Positions 5,996-13,275 of a stretch of 14,571 bases of DNA are shown here, piece after piece. The translations under genes were made by a program, and so were the position numbers. Location: positions 1-14,571 of the forward strand of contig JASEHN010000029.1 of NCBI GenBank assembly GCA_030018715.1, given 5' to 3'. Positions within the stretch are counted from its first letter, which is position 1; each line of letters begins with the position of its first letter. The DNA is from Thermodesulfobacteriota bacterium (GTDB lineage Bacteria > Desulfobacterota > SM23-61). The notes under the pieces are model-generated. The model saw only the letters and a list, made by a program, of their open reading frames with translations, did not search any database and was not told where the DNA came from.

Positions 5996-7366
5996 ATGAG
6001 AAATGAATCGGTATTACTCCAGAATGCTTATGGGTCGGCCGACATGCGCCGGATTTTCCATGAGCGAAACATGGTTCAAAAATGGATGGACTTCGAGTCG
6101 GCCATCAGCCAGGTGCAGGCGGAATTGGGCCTGATCCCCAAAAAAGCTGCCGATGAGATTACCCGCAAATCCACTCTGGAACATTTGACCCCGGAAATGA
6201 TCAACGAATTCAAGGTGGATGCCGGGCACCTGATCGTTTCTCTCATCAAGGCTTTTGCCAAGATGTGCGGCCCTGAGGGCGAGCATTATCACGTAGGCCC
6301 CACCACTCAGGATATCCTGGACACCGGTCTTACCCTTCTAATCCGCGAAGCTTATAACGTCATTTTTCCAAAAATGATCAAGTTGGAAGATATTTGGTTG
6401 GGATTGGCGGAGCAGCACAAACATTCCGTAATGATGGGACGAACCCATGGTCAGCACGCCGTTCCTATCACCTTCGGTTTCAAAGTTGCCTGCTGGGCCT
6501 ATGAGCTGCGGGATTGCATCGAGCGCTTCAAGGAAATGAGAAAGCGGTTGTTCGTGATGAAACTCTCCGCAGCCTGCGGGGCCCGTAATACCTTTGTATA
6601 TCTCCTGGGCAAAGAAAAGACCTGGGAAATGGTAAAACGAGTGGCCGAGCGCCTCAGCCTGGGCAACCCGCCAGCCGACCTGGCTTTGCGCACAGACCGC
6701 TTCGCCGAATGCACCAACAATTTAGCCCTGCTGGTTAGCCTGCTGGGCAAGATCGGGCTGGAAATCCGAGACCTCCAGCGCACGGAGTTTGGAGAAGTGG
6801 AGGAGCCCTGGGACTCGGCCAAGCAGTACTCGAGTTCGACCATGCCCAACAAGCGCAACCCGGAACCCAGCGAATGGCAGCATGGTTTGGCCAAGCTGGC
6901 CCGCGCCAATGCCCTCGTAATGATGGATATCCAGATGGCCGGCGAACGCGACGCGACGCGGATGGGACCAGAGATGGCCTGTATTCCGGACAGCTTTGGA
7001 TATGCCGATGCCTCTCTCAACCAAGCCATCCGCATCTTCAGCAAGCTGGTGGTTCATACCGATCGCATGAAGGAGAACCTTTACATGCAAAAAGGCATCG
7101 CCATGTCCGAAGTGGTCATGCTGAAACTCTGGCAGAAGACGGGTAAGAAGGTCACGGCTCATGCCTTGGTCCACGATGTTTCCATGAAGGCTTTTGACGA
7201 GAAAAAATCACTCAAACAGGCGATTATGGATAACGCGGAAGCTCGCAAACATTTGACCGATGCTGAGATTGACGAGATCACCAATCCTGAGATCTATTAC
7301 GGCGATGCCGCTGAGCAGGTCGACTTCGTTAAGGCCTATGCCACGGAACGGCGCAAGACCGACTGA
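5996..7366 (+). CDS. Adenylosuccinate lyase/fumarase-superfamily lyase
   Basis: This 456-residue enzyme belongs to the superfamily that eliminates fumarate-like products by C-N or C-O bond cleavage, and that also includes 3-carboxymuconate cycloisomerase. The conserved RTHGQ motif is at 149-153 (H151). The signature loop SSSTMPNKRNP spans 279-289, with catalytic serine at 280 or 281. It is likely a homotetramer with active sites formed by three subunits. Its placement beside a muconate-lactonizing-type enzyme, a carboxylate transporter and a LeuCD-like dehydratase argues for a catabolic role rather than purine synthesis; this is inference. An upstream in-frame start at 5849 would add 49 unrelated residues. 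The ATG at 5996 has AAAGGA 7 nt before it and begins MRNESVLLQNAYGSADMRRI. Confidence 0.88.
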   Translation: MRNESVLLQNAYGSADMRRIFHERNMVQKWMDFESAISQVQAELGLIPKKAADEITRKSTLEHLTPEMINEFKVDAGHLIVSLIKAFAKMCGPEGEHYHVGPTTQDILDTGLTLLIREAYNVIFPKMIKLEDIWLGLAEQHKHSVMMGRTHGQHAVPITFGFKVACWAYELRDCIERFKEMRKRLFVMKLSAACGARNTFVYLLGKEKTWEMVKRVAERLSLGNPPADLALRTDRFAECTNNLALLVSLLGKIGLEIRDLQRTEFGEVEEPWDSAKQYSSSTMPNKRNPEPSEWQHGLAKLARANALVMMDIQMAGERDATRMGPEMACIPDSFGYADASLNQAIRIFSKLVVHTDRMKENLYMQKGIAMSEVVMLKLWQKTGKKVTAHALVHDVSMKAFDEKKSLKQAIMDNAEARKHLTDAEIDEITNPEIYYGDAAEQVDFVKAYATERRKTD

Positions 7367-7466
7367 ACCGGCAATCTTCCCCGTGAACAAGGCGAGGGCG
7401 ATTGAGTTAAAAGCCCTCGCCAACCATAATCATTTTTCTTTTGGATAGTCAGGTTGTAGGATCCGG

Positions 7467-7808
7467 ATGTCTCTGAAAACCTATTGCGGAGAAGGAGCTT
7501 TTTCTGGGTGGGAAAAAGGATTCGAACCCTTAGCCCCAAATTTCACTTTATATGCCTTGGACATGCCGGGCCATGGCGATTCCGATAAGCCCTCCCCAAA
7601 TTACTTGAGCCTCTTGCAAAAGTCCCTAAACGACCCCTCCCCCTCGCCCCCTCCCGTCAAGGGCTGAGGGAAAAGACTTTTGCAAGAGCCTCACTTGATT
7701 GAAGATTATGCCCAGAGTGTGATACGGTTCATGGATAAAATGAAAATGGATAAGGCCATCCTCTGCGGCAACTCAGTCGGCGCCCTGATGTCAAAGGAGG
7801 TGGTATGA
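7467..7808 (+). pseudogene. Alpha/beta hydrolase fragment, broken by a miniature element and truncated at both ends
   Basis: The first part (7467-7606) reads GWEKGFEPLAPNFTLYALD, then MPGHGDSDKPSPNYL, the oxyanion/strand-4 region of alpha/beta hydrolases. An 86-bp element then interrupts it and brings in a stop (TGA, 7665-7667). The frame resumes at 7695 with IEDYAQSVIRFMDKMKMDKA and the nucleophile elbow GNSVGAL (G-x-S-x-G), ending at TGA 7806-7808. Removing the element plus one ACTT copy joins the two parts in frame as NYLIEDYAQSV. The N-terminal HG motif and the later catalytic Asp and His are missing, so the gene was also truncated by another event. The product cannot be active. Confidence 0.75.
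7607..7692. mobile_element. 86-bp miniature inverted-repeat element, copy 2, with ACTT duplication
   Basis: The left end is GAGCCTCTTGCAAAAGTC and the right end, read inward, is GAGGCTCTTGCAAAAGTC: 18 bp with one mismatch. ACTT flanks both sides (7603-7606 and 7693-7696). The interior is C-rich (CCCCTCCCCCTCGCCCCCTC) and shares nothing clear with the interior of the copy at 5500-5630. It lies inside the hydrolase frame, which gives an independent proof of the insertion boundaries. No transposase is in the window. Confidence 0.8.
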
Positions 7809-7820
7809 AGCTCCTCTCAT
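7788..7820 (+). other. Orphan ribosome binding site and five-codon frame
   Basis: CAAAGGAGGTG (7792-7802) is followed by ATG AAG CTC CTC TCA TGA (7805-7822), a good initiation signal with no gene behind it. It lies at the truncated end of the hydrolase fragment. The same 11-mer recurs at the tctC ribosome site (7878-7888). This may mark a deletion or duplication junction; it could also be coincidence, since strong ribosome sites look alike. Confidence 0.3.
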
Positions 7821-7892
7821 GAAAAAGGGGGAGGGAATAAGGTTTAATATCGCGGAAATAGGTTGAAAATAACCTGCCAAAGGAGGTGTAAG

Positions 7893-8861
7893 ATGGAAGT
7901 ATTTTTAAGAAAATTAGTGCCGGTAGCAATGGTTGTGTATCTCTTAGGAACTATCTTTCTGGCAGCGGGCCAGGCAGCGGATTTCCCCAAGAGAAAGATC
8001 ACGATGCTTTGCCACTCCTCTCCTGGATCACCTGTGGACCTTATGGCGAGACAGTTGGCTGAACCGGCCAGTAAAATTCTGGGAGTGCCGGTTGTGGTGG
8101 AGACCAAGACCGGCGGGGCAGGGGCGGTAGCCATGGCTTACCTCTTAGGCCAGGAGGCTGATGGGCACACAGTCTACGCCATGACGAGGAGTAACGCCGA
8201 CCTCTTCGCCAGTGGACAGATCAAAGACTTTACCTGGAAAGAGTTAGCCTACCTTATCAGGGTCCAGACCGATCCCTTTGTGCTTGCGGCCCATCCTTCC
8301 GCCCCTTTTAGAACCGCCAAGGAAATGATTGACTATGCCAAGAAAAATCCAGGGAAGGTTAAAGTAGGTGGTTTTGGGAGCGCTTCCGCACACCATATCA
8401 TGGCCATCAAGTTTGCAAAGAAGGCGGGTATTGAGATCACCTGGGTTCCCTATCCTGGAGGTGCTGCGGCCGTCACGGCGACCCTGGGGGGTCATGTGCC
8501 AGTCGTTCATACCAATCCTGCAACAATCATTAAGCATGTTCAAGCTGGTAATTTGATACCCTTGGCCATATCGGCAGGTAACCGTATTGCCGCCTTCCCA
8601 GAGACCCTCACTTACAAAGAGCTGGGAGTTGCTCTTGAGGACTACCACTTCAGAGGAATCGCTACCAAAAAGGGAGTGCCTGATGATGTGATTAAAATAC
8701 TTCACGATGCCTTCAAAAAGGCCATGGAGACCCCTGATTTTAAGGAATATACGAAAAAGAACGATCTGCTGCCAGGATATATGAATCATGAGGACTTCAC
8801 CAAACTTTTTGGAGAAACCGTGGAGGAGAACAAAAAGATACAGAAAGAACTGGGCCTTTAG
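7893..8861 (+). CDS. tctC: Tripartite tricarboxylate transporter substrate-binding protein (TctC/Bug family)
   Basis: This 322-residue periplasmic solute-binding protein captures a carboxylate and hands it to the TctBA membrane complex. The signal peptide has MEVFLRK, a hydrophobic core at about 9-25, and a likely cleavage at GQA-ADFP after residue 28. The mature N-terminus FPKRKITMLCHSSPGSPVD gives the first strand and the ligand-binding loop typical of Bug proteins. GGAGAVAMAY, FGSASAHHIM, WVPYPGGAAAVTATLGGHV and FRGIATKKGVPDDVI follow in family order. The length is normal. The ATG at 7893 is chosen over an earlier in-frame 7863 because GGAGG lies 6 nt upstream and the signal peptide then begins cleanly. 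The ligand cannot be inferred: Bug proteins bind citrate, aspartate, nicotinate, terephthalate and others. Confidence 0.92.
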   Translation: MEVFLRKLVPVAMVVYLLGTIFLAAGQAADFPKRKITMLCHSSPGSPVDLMARQLAEPASKILGVPVVVETKTGGAGAVAMAYLLGQEADGHTVYAMTRSNADLFASGQIKDFTWKELAYLIRVQTDPFVLAAHPSAPFRTAKEMIDYAKKNPGKVKVGGFGSASAHHIMAIKFAKKAGIEITWVPYPGGAAAVTATLGGHVPVVHTNPATIIKHVQAGNLIPLAISAGNRIAAFPETLTYKELGVALEDYHFRGIATKKGVPDDVIKILHDAFKKAMETPDFKEYTKKNDLLPGYMNHEDFTKLFGETVEENKKIQKELGL

Positions 8862-8906
8862 CAATAACTGGCTAAGCTTTTTCCGCGACATTGCGCGTAA
8901 AAAGTG

Positions 8907-8923
8907 GCCCGCCTCAAGCGGGC
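8907..8923. terminator. Small hairpin after tctC
   Basis: GCCCGC and GCGGGC form a 6-bp GC stem around CTCAA, 45 nt after the tctC stop. No T-run follows, so it is not a standard intrinsic terminator. It could stabilise the abundant tctC transcript end, as is common between the binding-protein gene and membrane genes. Confidence 0.35.
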
Positions 8924-8937
8924 AGCCAAAATGCTTC

Positions 8938-8983
8938 AAATCCCCCCTAACCCCCCTTTTTTAAAGGGGGGATGGGGGGATTT
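8938..8983. repeat. REP-like C/G-run hairpin in the tctC-tctB gap
   Basis: AAATCCCCCCTAACCCCCC pairs with GGGGGGATGGGGGGATTT across a short T/A loop: two runs of six C facing two runs of six G. Dispersed intergenic repeats of this form are common in environmental proteobacteria. It may lower read-through from tctC to tctB and so set the ratio of binding protein to membrane parts. The only other feature seen in this 198-bp gap, apart from the small hairpin at 8907, is the pair of palindromes near 9008-9044. Confidence 0.5.
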
Positions 8984-9007
8984 TCTGGTGCCAAGAAGTT
9001 TCCTTCT

Positions 9008-9023
9008 TACAAACATGTTTGTA
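9008..9023. promoter_or_regulatory. Perfect 16-bp palindrome upstream of tctB, candidate operator
   Basis: TACAAACATGTTTGTA is perfectly self-complementary and ends 36 nt before the tctB ATG. Its size fits a site for a dimeric helix-turn-helix regulator. It does not match the TNGTNNNACNA pattern typical of FadR-type GntR sites. No matching copy was noticed near the GntR gene. Confidence 0.4.
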
Positions 9024-9029
9024 TTAATG

Positions 9030-9044
9030 AGGCGCTAAGCGCCT
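9030..9044. promoter_or_regulatory. 15-bp palindrome just upstream of tctB
   Basis: AGGCGCT and AGCGCCT flank a single A (9037). It lies between the 16-bp palindrome and the weak tctB ribosome site (GAGAAAG). It may be a second protein-binding site or a short stem in the leader. Function unknown. Confidence 0.25.
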
Positions 9045-9059
9045 AAGCGAGAAAGAACT

Positions 9060-9542
9060 ATGCGGAGAGGAGAAATAGTTTGTGGCATCCTGATGATGGG
9101 TTTTGCTGTTTTTTACATTTATCTATCTTGGGAATTTCCTATTGGGTTTGTCAAAAGGGTTCCGGGGTCAGGGATGCTCCCCTTCATTCTAGGCATTACC
9201 CTTCTTCTCCTCTCCGTTCTCTATTTGCTCAGGTCCTGGAAGAAGGCTCCTAAGGGAGAAGAGTTTTGGGCTGGGGACATAAAATCCTTGGTAATATGTC
9301 TCATCTTTTATCTGGGTTTTATCGTTTCGATCAGGGGGTTGGGATTTATTCTATCTAGCTTTTTCTTTGGTCTTATGACCCTTCGATTTCTTTTTAAAAT
9401 GAAATGGCCGACTTCCATATTTTGCAGCGCCGCGTTCACCCTCATTCTTCAAGTGTCCTTCTACAATCTTCTGGGCGTCCCTTTGCCCAAAGGTCTCTCC
9501 TGGAAAATCCTTTCGGCTCTTGGTCTTGGGTACGGAGGATAA
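9060..9542 (+). CDS. tctB: Tripartite tricarboxylate transporter small membrane subunit (TctB)
   Basis: This 160-residue integral membrane protein is the small, poorly conserved partner of TctA in the cation-driven transporter. Hydrophobic segments lie at about 6-23, 38-58, 76-92, 93-113 and 118-138, with the usual GSGMLPFILG motif entering the second segment (37-45). A hydrophilic loop (60-74) lies between the second and third segments. The start at 9060 has only a weak GAGAAAG upstream, in contrast to the strong tctC site. The stop is 6 nt before tctA, whose GGAGG lies in the last codons of tctB, so the two are translationally linked. Family assignment rests on size, topology and position as well as sequence. 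Confidence 0.88.
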   Translation: MRRGEIVCGILMMGFAVFYIYLSWEFPIGFVKRVPGSGMLPFILGITLLLLSVLYLLRSWKKAPKGEEFWAGDIKSLVICLIFYLGFIVSIRGLGFILSSFFFGLMTLRFLFKMKWPTSIFCSAAFTLILQVSFYNLLGVPLPKGLSWKILSALGLGYGG

Positions 9543-9548
9543 ATTCTT

Positions 9549-11060
9549 ATGCTTTTTGAGGCCTGCCACTCTCTGCTTCAAGGTTTTTCCGTTGCTTTAA
9601 GCCTGAAAAATCTCTGGTATTGTTTCATTGGTGTCACCGTGGGGAACATCGTTGGTGTGCTCCCTGGATTTGGACCGGTAAGCGCTGTGGCCATCCTTAT
9701 CCCTTTGATGTACGGCGTAGAACCTGTATCAGCAATCATTCTTCTGGCTGGCATTTATTACGGAGCCATGTACGGCGGCTCCATTACCTCGATTCTCCTT
9801 AAGATTCCCGGAGAGTCCTCATCAGTGATGACTGCCATTGACGGATATGAACTGGCCCTCAAGGGAAGGGCTGGCCCCGCCCTGGGTATCAGCGCTATTG
9901 CATCTTTTGTTGCAGGAACTTTAAGCGTTATTTTTTTGACCTTCTTTGCCCCATTGCTGGCCAGTTTTGCCCTAAGTTTTGGAGCCCCGGAGTATTTTTC
10001 CCTTATGGTCATGGGATTTGCGGCGGTCGCTGTATTATCCACTGGAGATGCCTTAAAGGGAGGCATTTCAGCGGTATTGGGCATTATCCTCGCCACCGTA
10101 GGTTCTGACGTCATCACCGGAATCCCCCGCTTCCATTTTGGCTCCATTTATCTTCTCGATGGGATCGACTTTCTGGTGGTGGCCATTGGTGTCTTTGCTA
10201 TTGCCGAAGTCCTTGATAATGTTGTAACGAAGTCCAAATTTGGCCAAAGACTCTCATACGGGAAATGGACCAATCTCCTTCCGTCCCTTAATGATCTCAA
10301 GGTTTCGTTCTGGCCAACCATCCGAGCAACCTTCATTGGTTTTACCACAGGGGTGCTTCCCGGCGCCGGTGCCACCATTGCATCTTTCATCTCTTATGCA
10401 ACGGAAAAGAGAGTTTCCAAGTATCCTGAAAAGTTTGGAACGGGGGTCATGGAGGCGGTAGCTGGACCCGAGGCCGCCAACAATGCAGCTACTGGAGGTG
10501 CCATGGTCCCCCTTTTGACCCTGGGTATCCCTGGATCGAATGTAACCGCAGTAATGTTAGGAGCCTTAATGATGCTCGGTCTTCAGCCTGGGCCGTTACT
10601 TTTTAAAGAACATCCCACCTTTGTCTGGGGGTTCATTGCGAGTATGTATGTGGGTAATGTTATGTTATTGATTCTCAACATCCCCCTTATCGGCGTCTTC
10701 GTACAAGTCCTTCGGCTTTCTTTTCCTATTATTGCGATATTAGTGCTGGAGATCTCCCTGGTGGGCGTTTACGCTTTCAATAATAACATATTTGATCTCT
10801 ATATTATGTTTGTCTTCGGAATCATCGGTTTTCTATTAAAAAAATTAGATTTTCCCCTAGCTCCCATGATTCTAGCTTTGGTACTAGGCAGGATATTTGA
10901 GGAGCACTGCCGACGCTCCTTGATTATTTCTGACGGAAGTTTTACCATCTTCTTAACCCGACCTATATCTTTGACTCTCTTGGTAGTTGCTGTTTTGGTG
11001 ATGTTCTATCCTATGATTCTGGACTTTATTCGCCAACACCGAAAGGGCAAGGATAAATAA
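9549..11060 (+). CDS. tctA: Tripartite tricarboxylate transporter large membrane subunit (TctA)
   Basis: This 503-residue polytopic inner-membrane protein is the main translocation subunit, with about 11-12 hydrophobic segments. Family signatures are clear: GVLPGFGPVSAVAIL in the first half (36-50), GAMYGGSITSILLKIPGE (72-89), the repeat-related GVLPGAGATIASF in the second half (from 268), then EAVAGPEAANNAATGGAMVP and LGIPGSNVTAVMLGA. The two GVLPGxG segments reflect the inverted internal repeat of the family. Length is normal and no disruption is seen. GGAGG is 10 nt upstream, overlapping the end of tctB. Together with tctC and tctB it makes a complete transporter. Confidence 0.95.
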   Translation: MLFEACHSLLQGFSVALSLKNLWYCFIGVTVGNIVGVLPGFGPVSAVAILIPLMYGVEPVSAIILLAGIYYGAMYGGSITSILLKIPGESSSVMTAIDGYELALKGRAGPALGISAIASFVAGTLSVIFLTFFAPLLASFALSFGAPEYFSLMVMGFAAVAVLSTGDALKGGISAVLGIILATVGSDVITGIPRFHFGSIYLLDGIDFLVVAIGVFAIAEVLDNVVTKSKFGQRLSYGKWTNLLPSLNDLKVSFWPTIRATFIGFTTGVLPGAGATIASFISYATEKRVSKYPEKFGTGVMEAVAGPEAANNAATGGAMVPLLTLGIPGSNVTAVMLGALMMLGLQPGPLLFKEHPTFVWGFIASMYVGNVMLLILNIPLIGVFVQVLRLSFPIIAILVLEISLVGVYAFNNNIFDLYIMFVFGIIGFLLKKLDFPLAPMILALVLGRIFEEHCRRSLIISDGSFTIFLTRPISLTLLVVAVLVMFYPMILDFIRQHRKGKDK

Positions 11061-11213
11061 AGGACTCAGCAAAGGTCGTTTGTGATTCAGGTTCATACCG
11101 AAATAGGGTTACGCGGATGGGGGAATGTGGATCCGTCATCCCGAAGAATTCGGCCCGGGGGCGATTGCAGGGGTCGCCATTGGTTAAGAATTGATCCTTA
11201 AGGGAGAAGGTTG
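11061..11213 (+). other. Intergenic segment between tctA and the LeuC-like gene
   Basis: This is 153 nt with no convincing gene, terminator or promoter. It ends in AGGGAGAAGG, the ribosome binding site of the next gene. Read-through from tctA is plausible because no strong stem with a T-run is visible. Confidence 0.5.
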
Positions 11214-12467
11214 ATGGGTAAGACGCTGGCGGAAAAAATTTTGAGTCACCATGCGGGTCATGATGTGAAATCGGGTGAGTTCGCCATGGTTAAGGTGGAT
11301 TTCACCTACGCCCATGACGGGACCGCGCCGCTTACCGTGCAGCAAATGGAAGCGATGGGAATTCAGAAGCTGAATAACCCTTCCCAATGCGCAGTATTTT
11401 TGGACCATGCGGCTCCGAGTCCCCGTTTGGAGCATTCCAATGACCATCAATCCCTGAGGAATTTCTGCCGGCGAACCGGAGCCATTCTTTTCGATATCGG
11501 GGAGGGCGTTTCGCACAACATTGTAAGCGAGAAGTTTGCCCGCCCTGGAGATTTGATCTTGGGGGCCGACTCCCATACCTGTACCCTGGGGGCTCTGGCC
11601 GCTTTTTCCACAGGGATGGGTTCAACCGATATAGCCGCGGCCATGGCCTTCGGCCATACCTGGATGCGCGTGCCTGAATCGTTCGGGGTTTTCCTCAGGG
11701 GTGCCTTTCCTTCAGGAGTATACAGCAAAGATCTTATTCTTCATTTTATCGGCGAAATCGGGGCTGACGGGGCGACGTATAAGGCATTGGAATTTATCGG
11801 CCCTGCCCTGGAAAACCTCAGCGTGGCCGCTCGGGCCACAATTTCGAATATGGCCATTGAATGCGGCGCCAAAGCCGGACTTTTCCCCTCCGATGCCCTA
11901 ACCCGCCTTTTTCTCCGGGAGCACGGCCGGGAACATGATTACAGAGAACTGGAGCCTGATGCTGATGCTCGCTACGAGCGGAAATTTCAGTTCGATCTTT
12001 CCCGGCTGGAGCCCACGGTGGCGTGCCCTCATTTTGTCGACCAAGTCAAGCCCATAAGCCAGGTCGAGAGAGTGAATGTGGCCCAAGTCCTGATCGGCAC
12101 TTGCACCAACGGTCGTCTGGAGGACCTGCATATCGCTGCCAGATTTCTCAAAGGGCGCCGGGTGAGTCCGGAGACGCGATTAATTGTCACGCTTAGCTCC
12201 AAGAAAGTCTACCTCGAGGCCCTGGCCGATGGAACCCTCCAGACTTTTTTGGAAGCAGGGGGAGTTTTAATCGGGCCGGGCTGCGGCCCTTGCGTGGGAG
12301 TTCATCAGGGGATCCTCGCTGACGGAGAAGTTTGCGTGGGAACCCAGAATCGCAATTTCGAGGGACGCATGGGTAATCCCAAAAGTTTTATCTATTTAAG
12401 CTCACCGGCTACGGCAGCAGCCACGGCCATTGCCGGAAGACTCACCGATCCGCGAGAGTTCTTATAA
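11214..12467 (+). CDS. Aconitase-family dehydratase, large subunit (LeuC/homoaconitase type)
   Basis: This 417-residue large subunit of a two-subunit hydro-lyase contains a [4Fe-4S] cluster that activates a hydroxyl for dehydration and rehydration. The cluster cysteines are all visible: C297 in GTCTNG, and C357 and C360 in GCGPC. GADSHTCT and a C-terminal YLSSPATAAATAIAGRLTDP region are typical. It is the short archaeal-type form that needs a separate small subunit, found 24 nt downstream. The ATG at 11214 is preferred over TTG at 11211 because GGAG then lies 7 nt upstream. Candidates are isopropylmalate, homocitrate/homoaconitate, citramalate or dimethylmalate dehydratase; the small-subunit loop favours a more highly carboxylated substrate. 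Location with a carboxylate transporter suggests catabolism rather than leucine synthesis. Confidence 0.9.
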   Translation: MGKTLAEKILSHHAGHDVKSGEFAMVKVDFTYAHDGTAPLTVQQMEAMGIQKLNNPSQCAVFLDHAAPSPRLEHSNDHQSLRNFCRRTGAILFDIGEGVSHNIVSEKFARPGDLILGADSHTCTLGALAAFSTGMGSTDIAAAMAFGHTWMRVPESFGVFLRGAFPSGVYSKDLILHFIGEIGADGATYKALEFIGPALENLSVAARATISNMAIECGAKAGLFPSDALTRLFLREHGREHDYRELEPDADARYERKFQFDLSRLEPTVACPHFVDQVKPISQVERVNVAQVLIGTCTNGRLEDLHIAARFLKGRRVSPETRLIVTLSSKKVYLEALADGTLQTFLEAGGVLIGPGCGPCVGVHQGILADGEVCVGTQNRNFEGRMGNPKSFIYLSSPATAAATAIAGRLTDPREFL

Positions 12468-12491
12468 ATTGGGGATGACTGAGGTTGGGCT

Positions 12492-12992
12492 ATGAAAATA
12501 AAAGGGAAAGTCTGGAAATTCGGCCACGGGATCACCACCGATCACATCGCTCCCGGCCGTTTCTTTTACCTGCGCAGCAACTTACCTGAGTTTGCCAAGC
12601 ATTGCTTTGAGGATGTCCGCCCGGATTTCATCTCCAAAGTAAAGCCGGGAGACTTCGTGGTGGGGGGGGAAAACTTCGGTTTTGGCTCCAGTCGGGAGCA
12701 TGCCCCGATCATGATCAAACTGTGCGGCATCGGCGCCGTGCTGGCCAAAAGCTATGCCCGGATATTCTTCCGCAATGCCATCAATTCCGGTTTGCCTGCT
12801 CTGATCCTGGATACCGACCAGATCAATGACGGCGACGAGCTGGAAATTGACCTGGGCACCGGCACTTTGAAAAACATCACCACCGGCCGAGAAATGACCG
12901 CCCCACCCTTGCCCCCAGTTATGCAGGCCATCATCCACGAGGGGGGTCTGGTAGAGCATATAAAAAAACATGGTCGCCTTAAGTTGGACTGA
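12492..12992 (+). CDS. Aconitase-family dehydratase, small subunit (LeuD/homoaconitase type)
   Basis: This 166-residue swivelling-domain subunit is the partner of the LeuC-like protein just upstream. The signature GENFGFGSSREHAP (59-72) and SYARIFFRNAINSGLP (about 86-101) are clear. ITTDHIAPGRF near the N-terminus is also typical. The loop that reads substrate side chains is YLRS (26-29). In methanogen homoaconitase the corresponding loop is YLRT, with its Arg binding the distal carboxylate, whereas isopropylmalate enzymes carry a hydrophobic YLVY-type loop. This suggests a tricarboxylic or similar acidic substrate. The ribosome site is GAGG, about 9 nt upstream. After the stop the same frame stays open for 16 codons (12993-13040), with no identified meaning. 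Confidence 0.9.
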   Translation: MKIKGKVWKFGHGITTDHIAPGRFFYLRSNLPEFAKHCFEDVRPDFISKVKPGDFVVGGENFGFGSSREHAPIMIKLCGIGAVLAKSYARIFFRNAINSGLPALILDTDQINDGDELEIDLGTGTLKNITTGREMTAPPLPPVMQAIIHEGGLVEHIKKHGRLKLD

Positions 12993-13218
12993 ATCGTTGC
13001 CGGAGGTTTCGCAGCAGTGATGGGGACGGTCATGAATTTATGAAATTATGAATCTATTTTGGGGCAGCTGATTTTTTCTCCCCCCAATTCATCTCTCCTC
13101 TATGGCCCTTTAAACAGCCAACGGGGCAATCCCCAATCGGGTGTTGTTTTCCAGATTACTTTCACCCCAAATATGATCTTAAGCATGAAATCAAGTGCGG
13201 ATTTAGAAGCGGGCGATA
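12993..13218. other. Convergent intergenic stretch without a recognised gene
   Basis: This lies between the LeuD-like stop and the hairpin after the lactonase gene. It holds three near-identical 8-mers in tandem, ATGAATTT, ATGAAATT and ATGAATCT (13032-13055). Several short open frames on both strands have no family resemblance. No promoter is proposed. Confidence 0.5.
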
Positions 13219-13257
13219 GAAGGGTGCGCCGAATTAGAACAGACAGGCGCACCCTTC
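13219..13257 (-). terminator. Strong 12-bp hairpin between convergent genes
   Basis: GAAGGGTGCGCC (13219-13230) and GGCGCACCCTTC (13246-13257) are exact reverse complements around a 15-nt loop. The hairpin begins 18 nt beyond the lactonase stop and ends the minus-strand unit; it also faces the plus-strand dehydratase operon. There is no T-run on either side, so it may act as a 3'-end stabiliser or bidirectional pause site rather than a classic intrinsic terminator. Confidence 0.6.
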
Positions 13258-13275
13258 CTTCAAGGATTGAGTTTT

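Noticed and set aside
6499..7044. 181-residue minus-strand open frame
   Set aside because: It lies wholly inside the lyase gene on the opposite strand. Its composition (Arg/Ser-rich) is that of an antisense shadow, and it has no ribosome site or family motif.
7860..7875. AGGTT/AACCT small stem before tctC
   Set aside because: The stem is only 5 bp and AU-rich, so likely chance; no regulatory claim made.
8244..8939. 231-residue minus-strand open frame
   Set aside because: It is antisense to tctC, whose family motifs and signal peptide are clear. Nothing recognisable is encoded by the opposite strand.
8938..8983. Intrinsic terminator after tctC
   Set aside because: The stem is strong but is followed by only four T residues, then mixed sequence. 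It also matches a common dispersed-repeat style, so I list it as a repeat.
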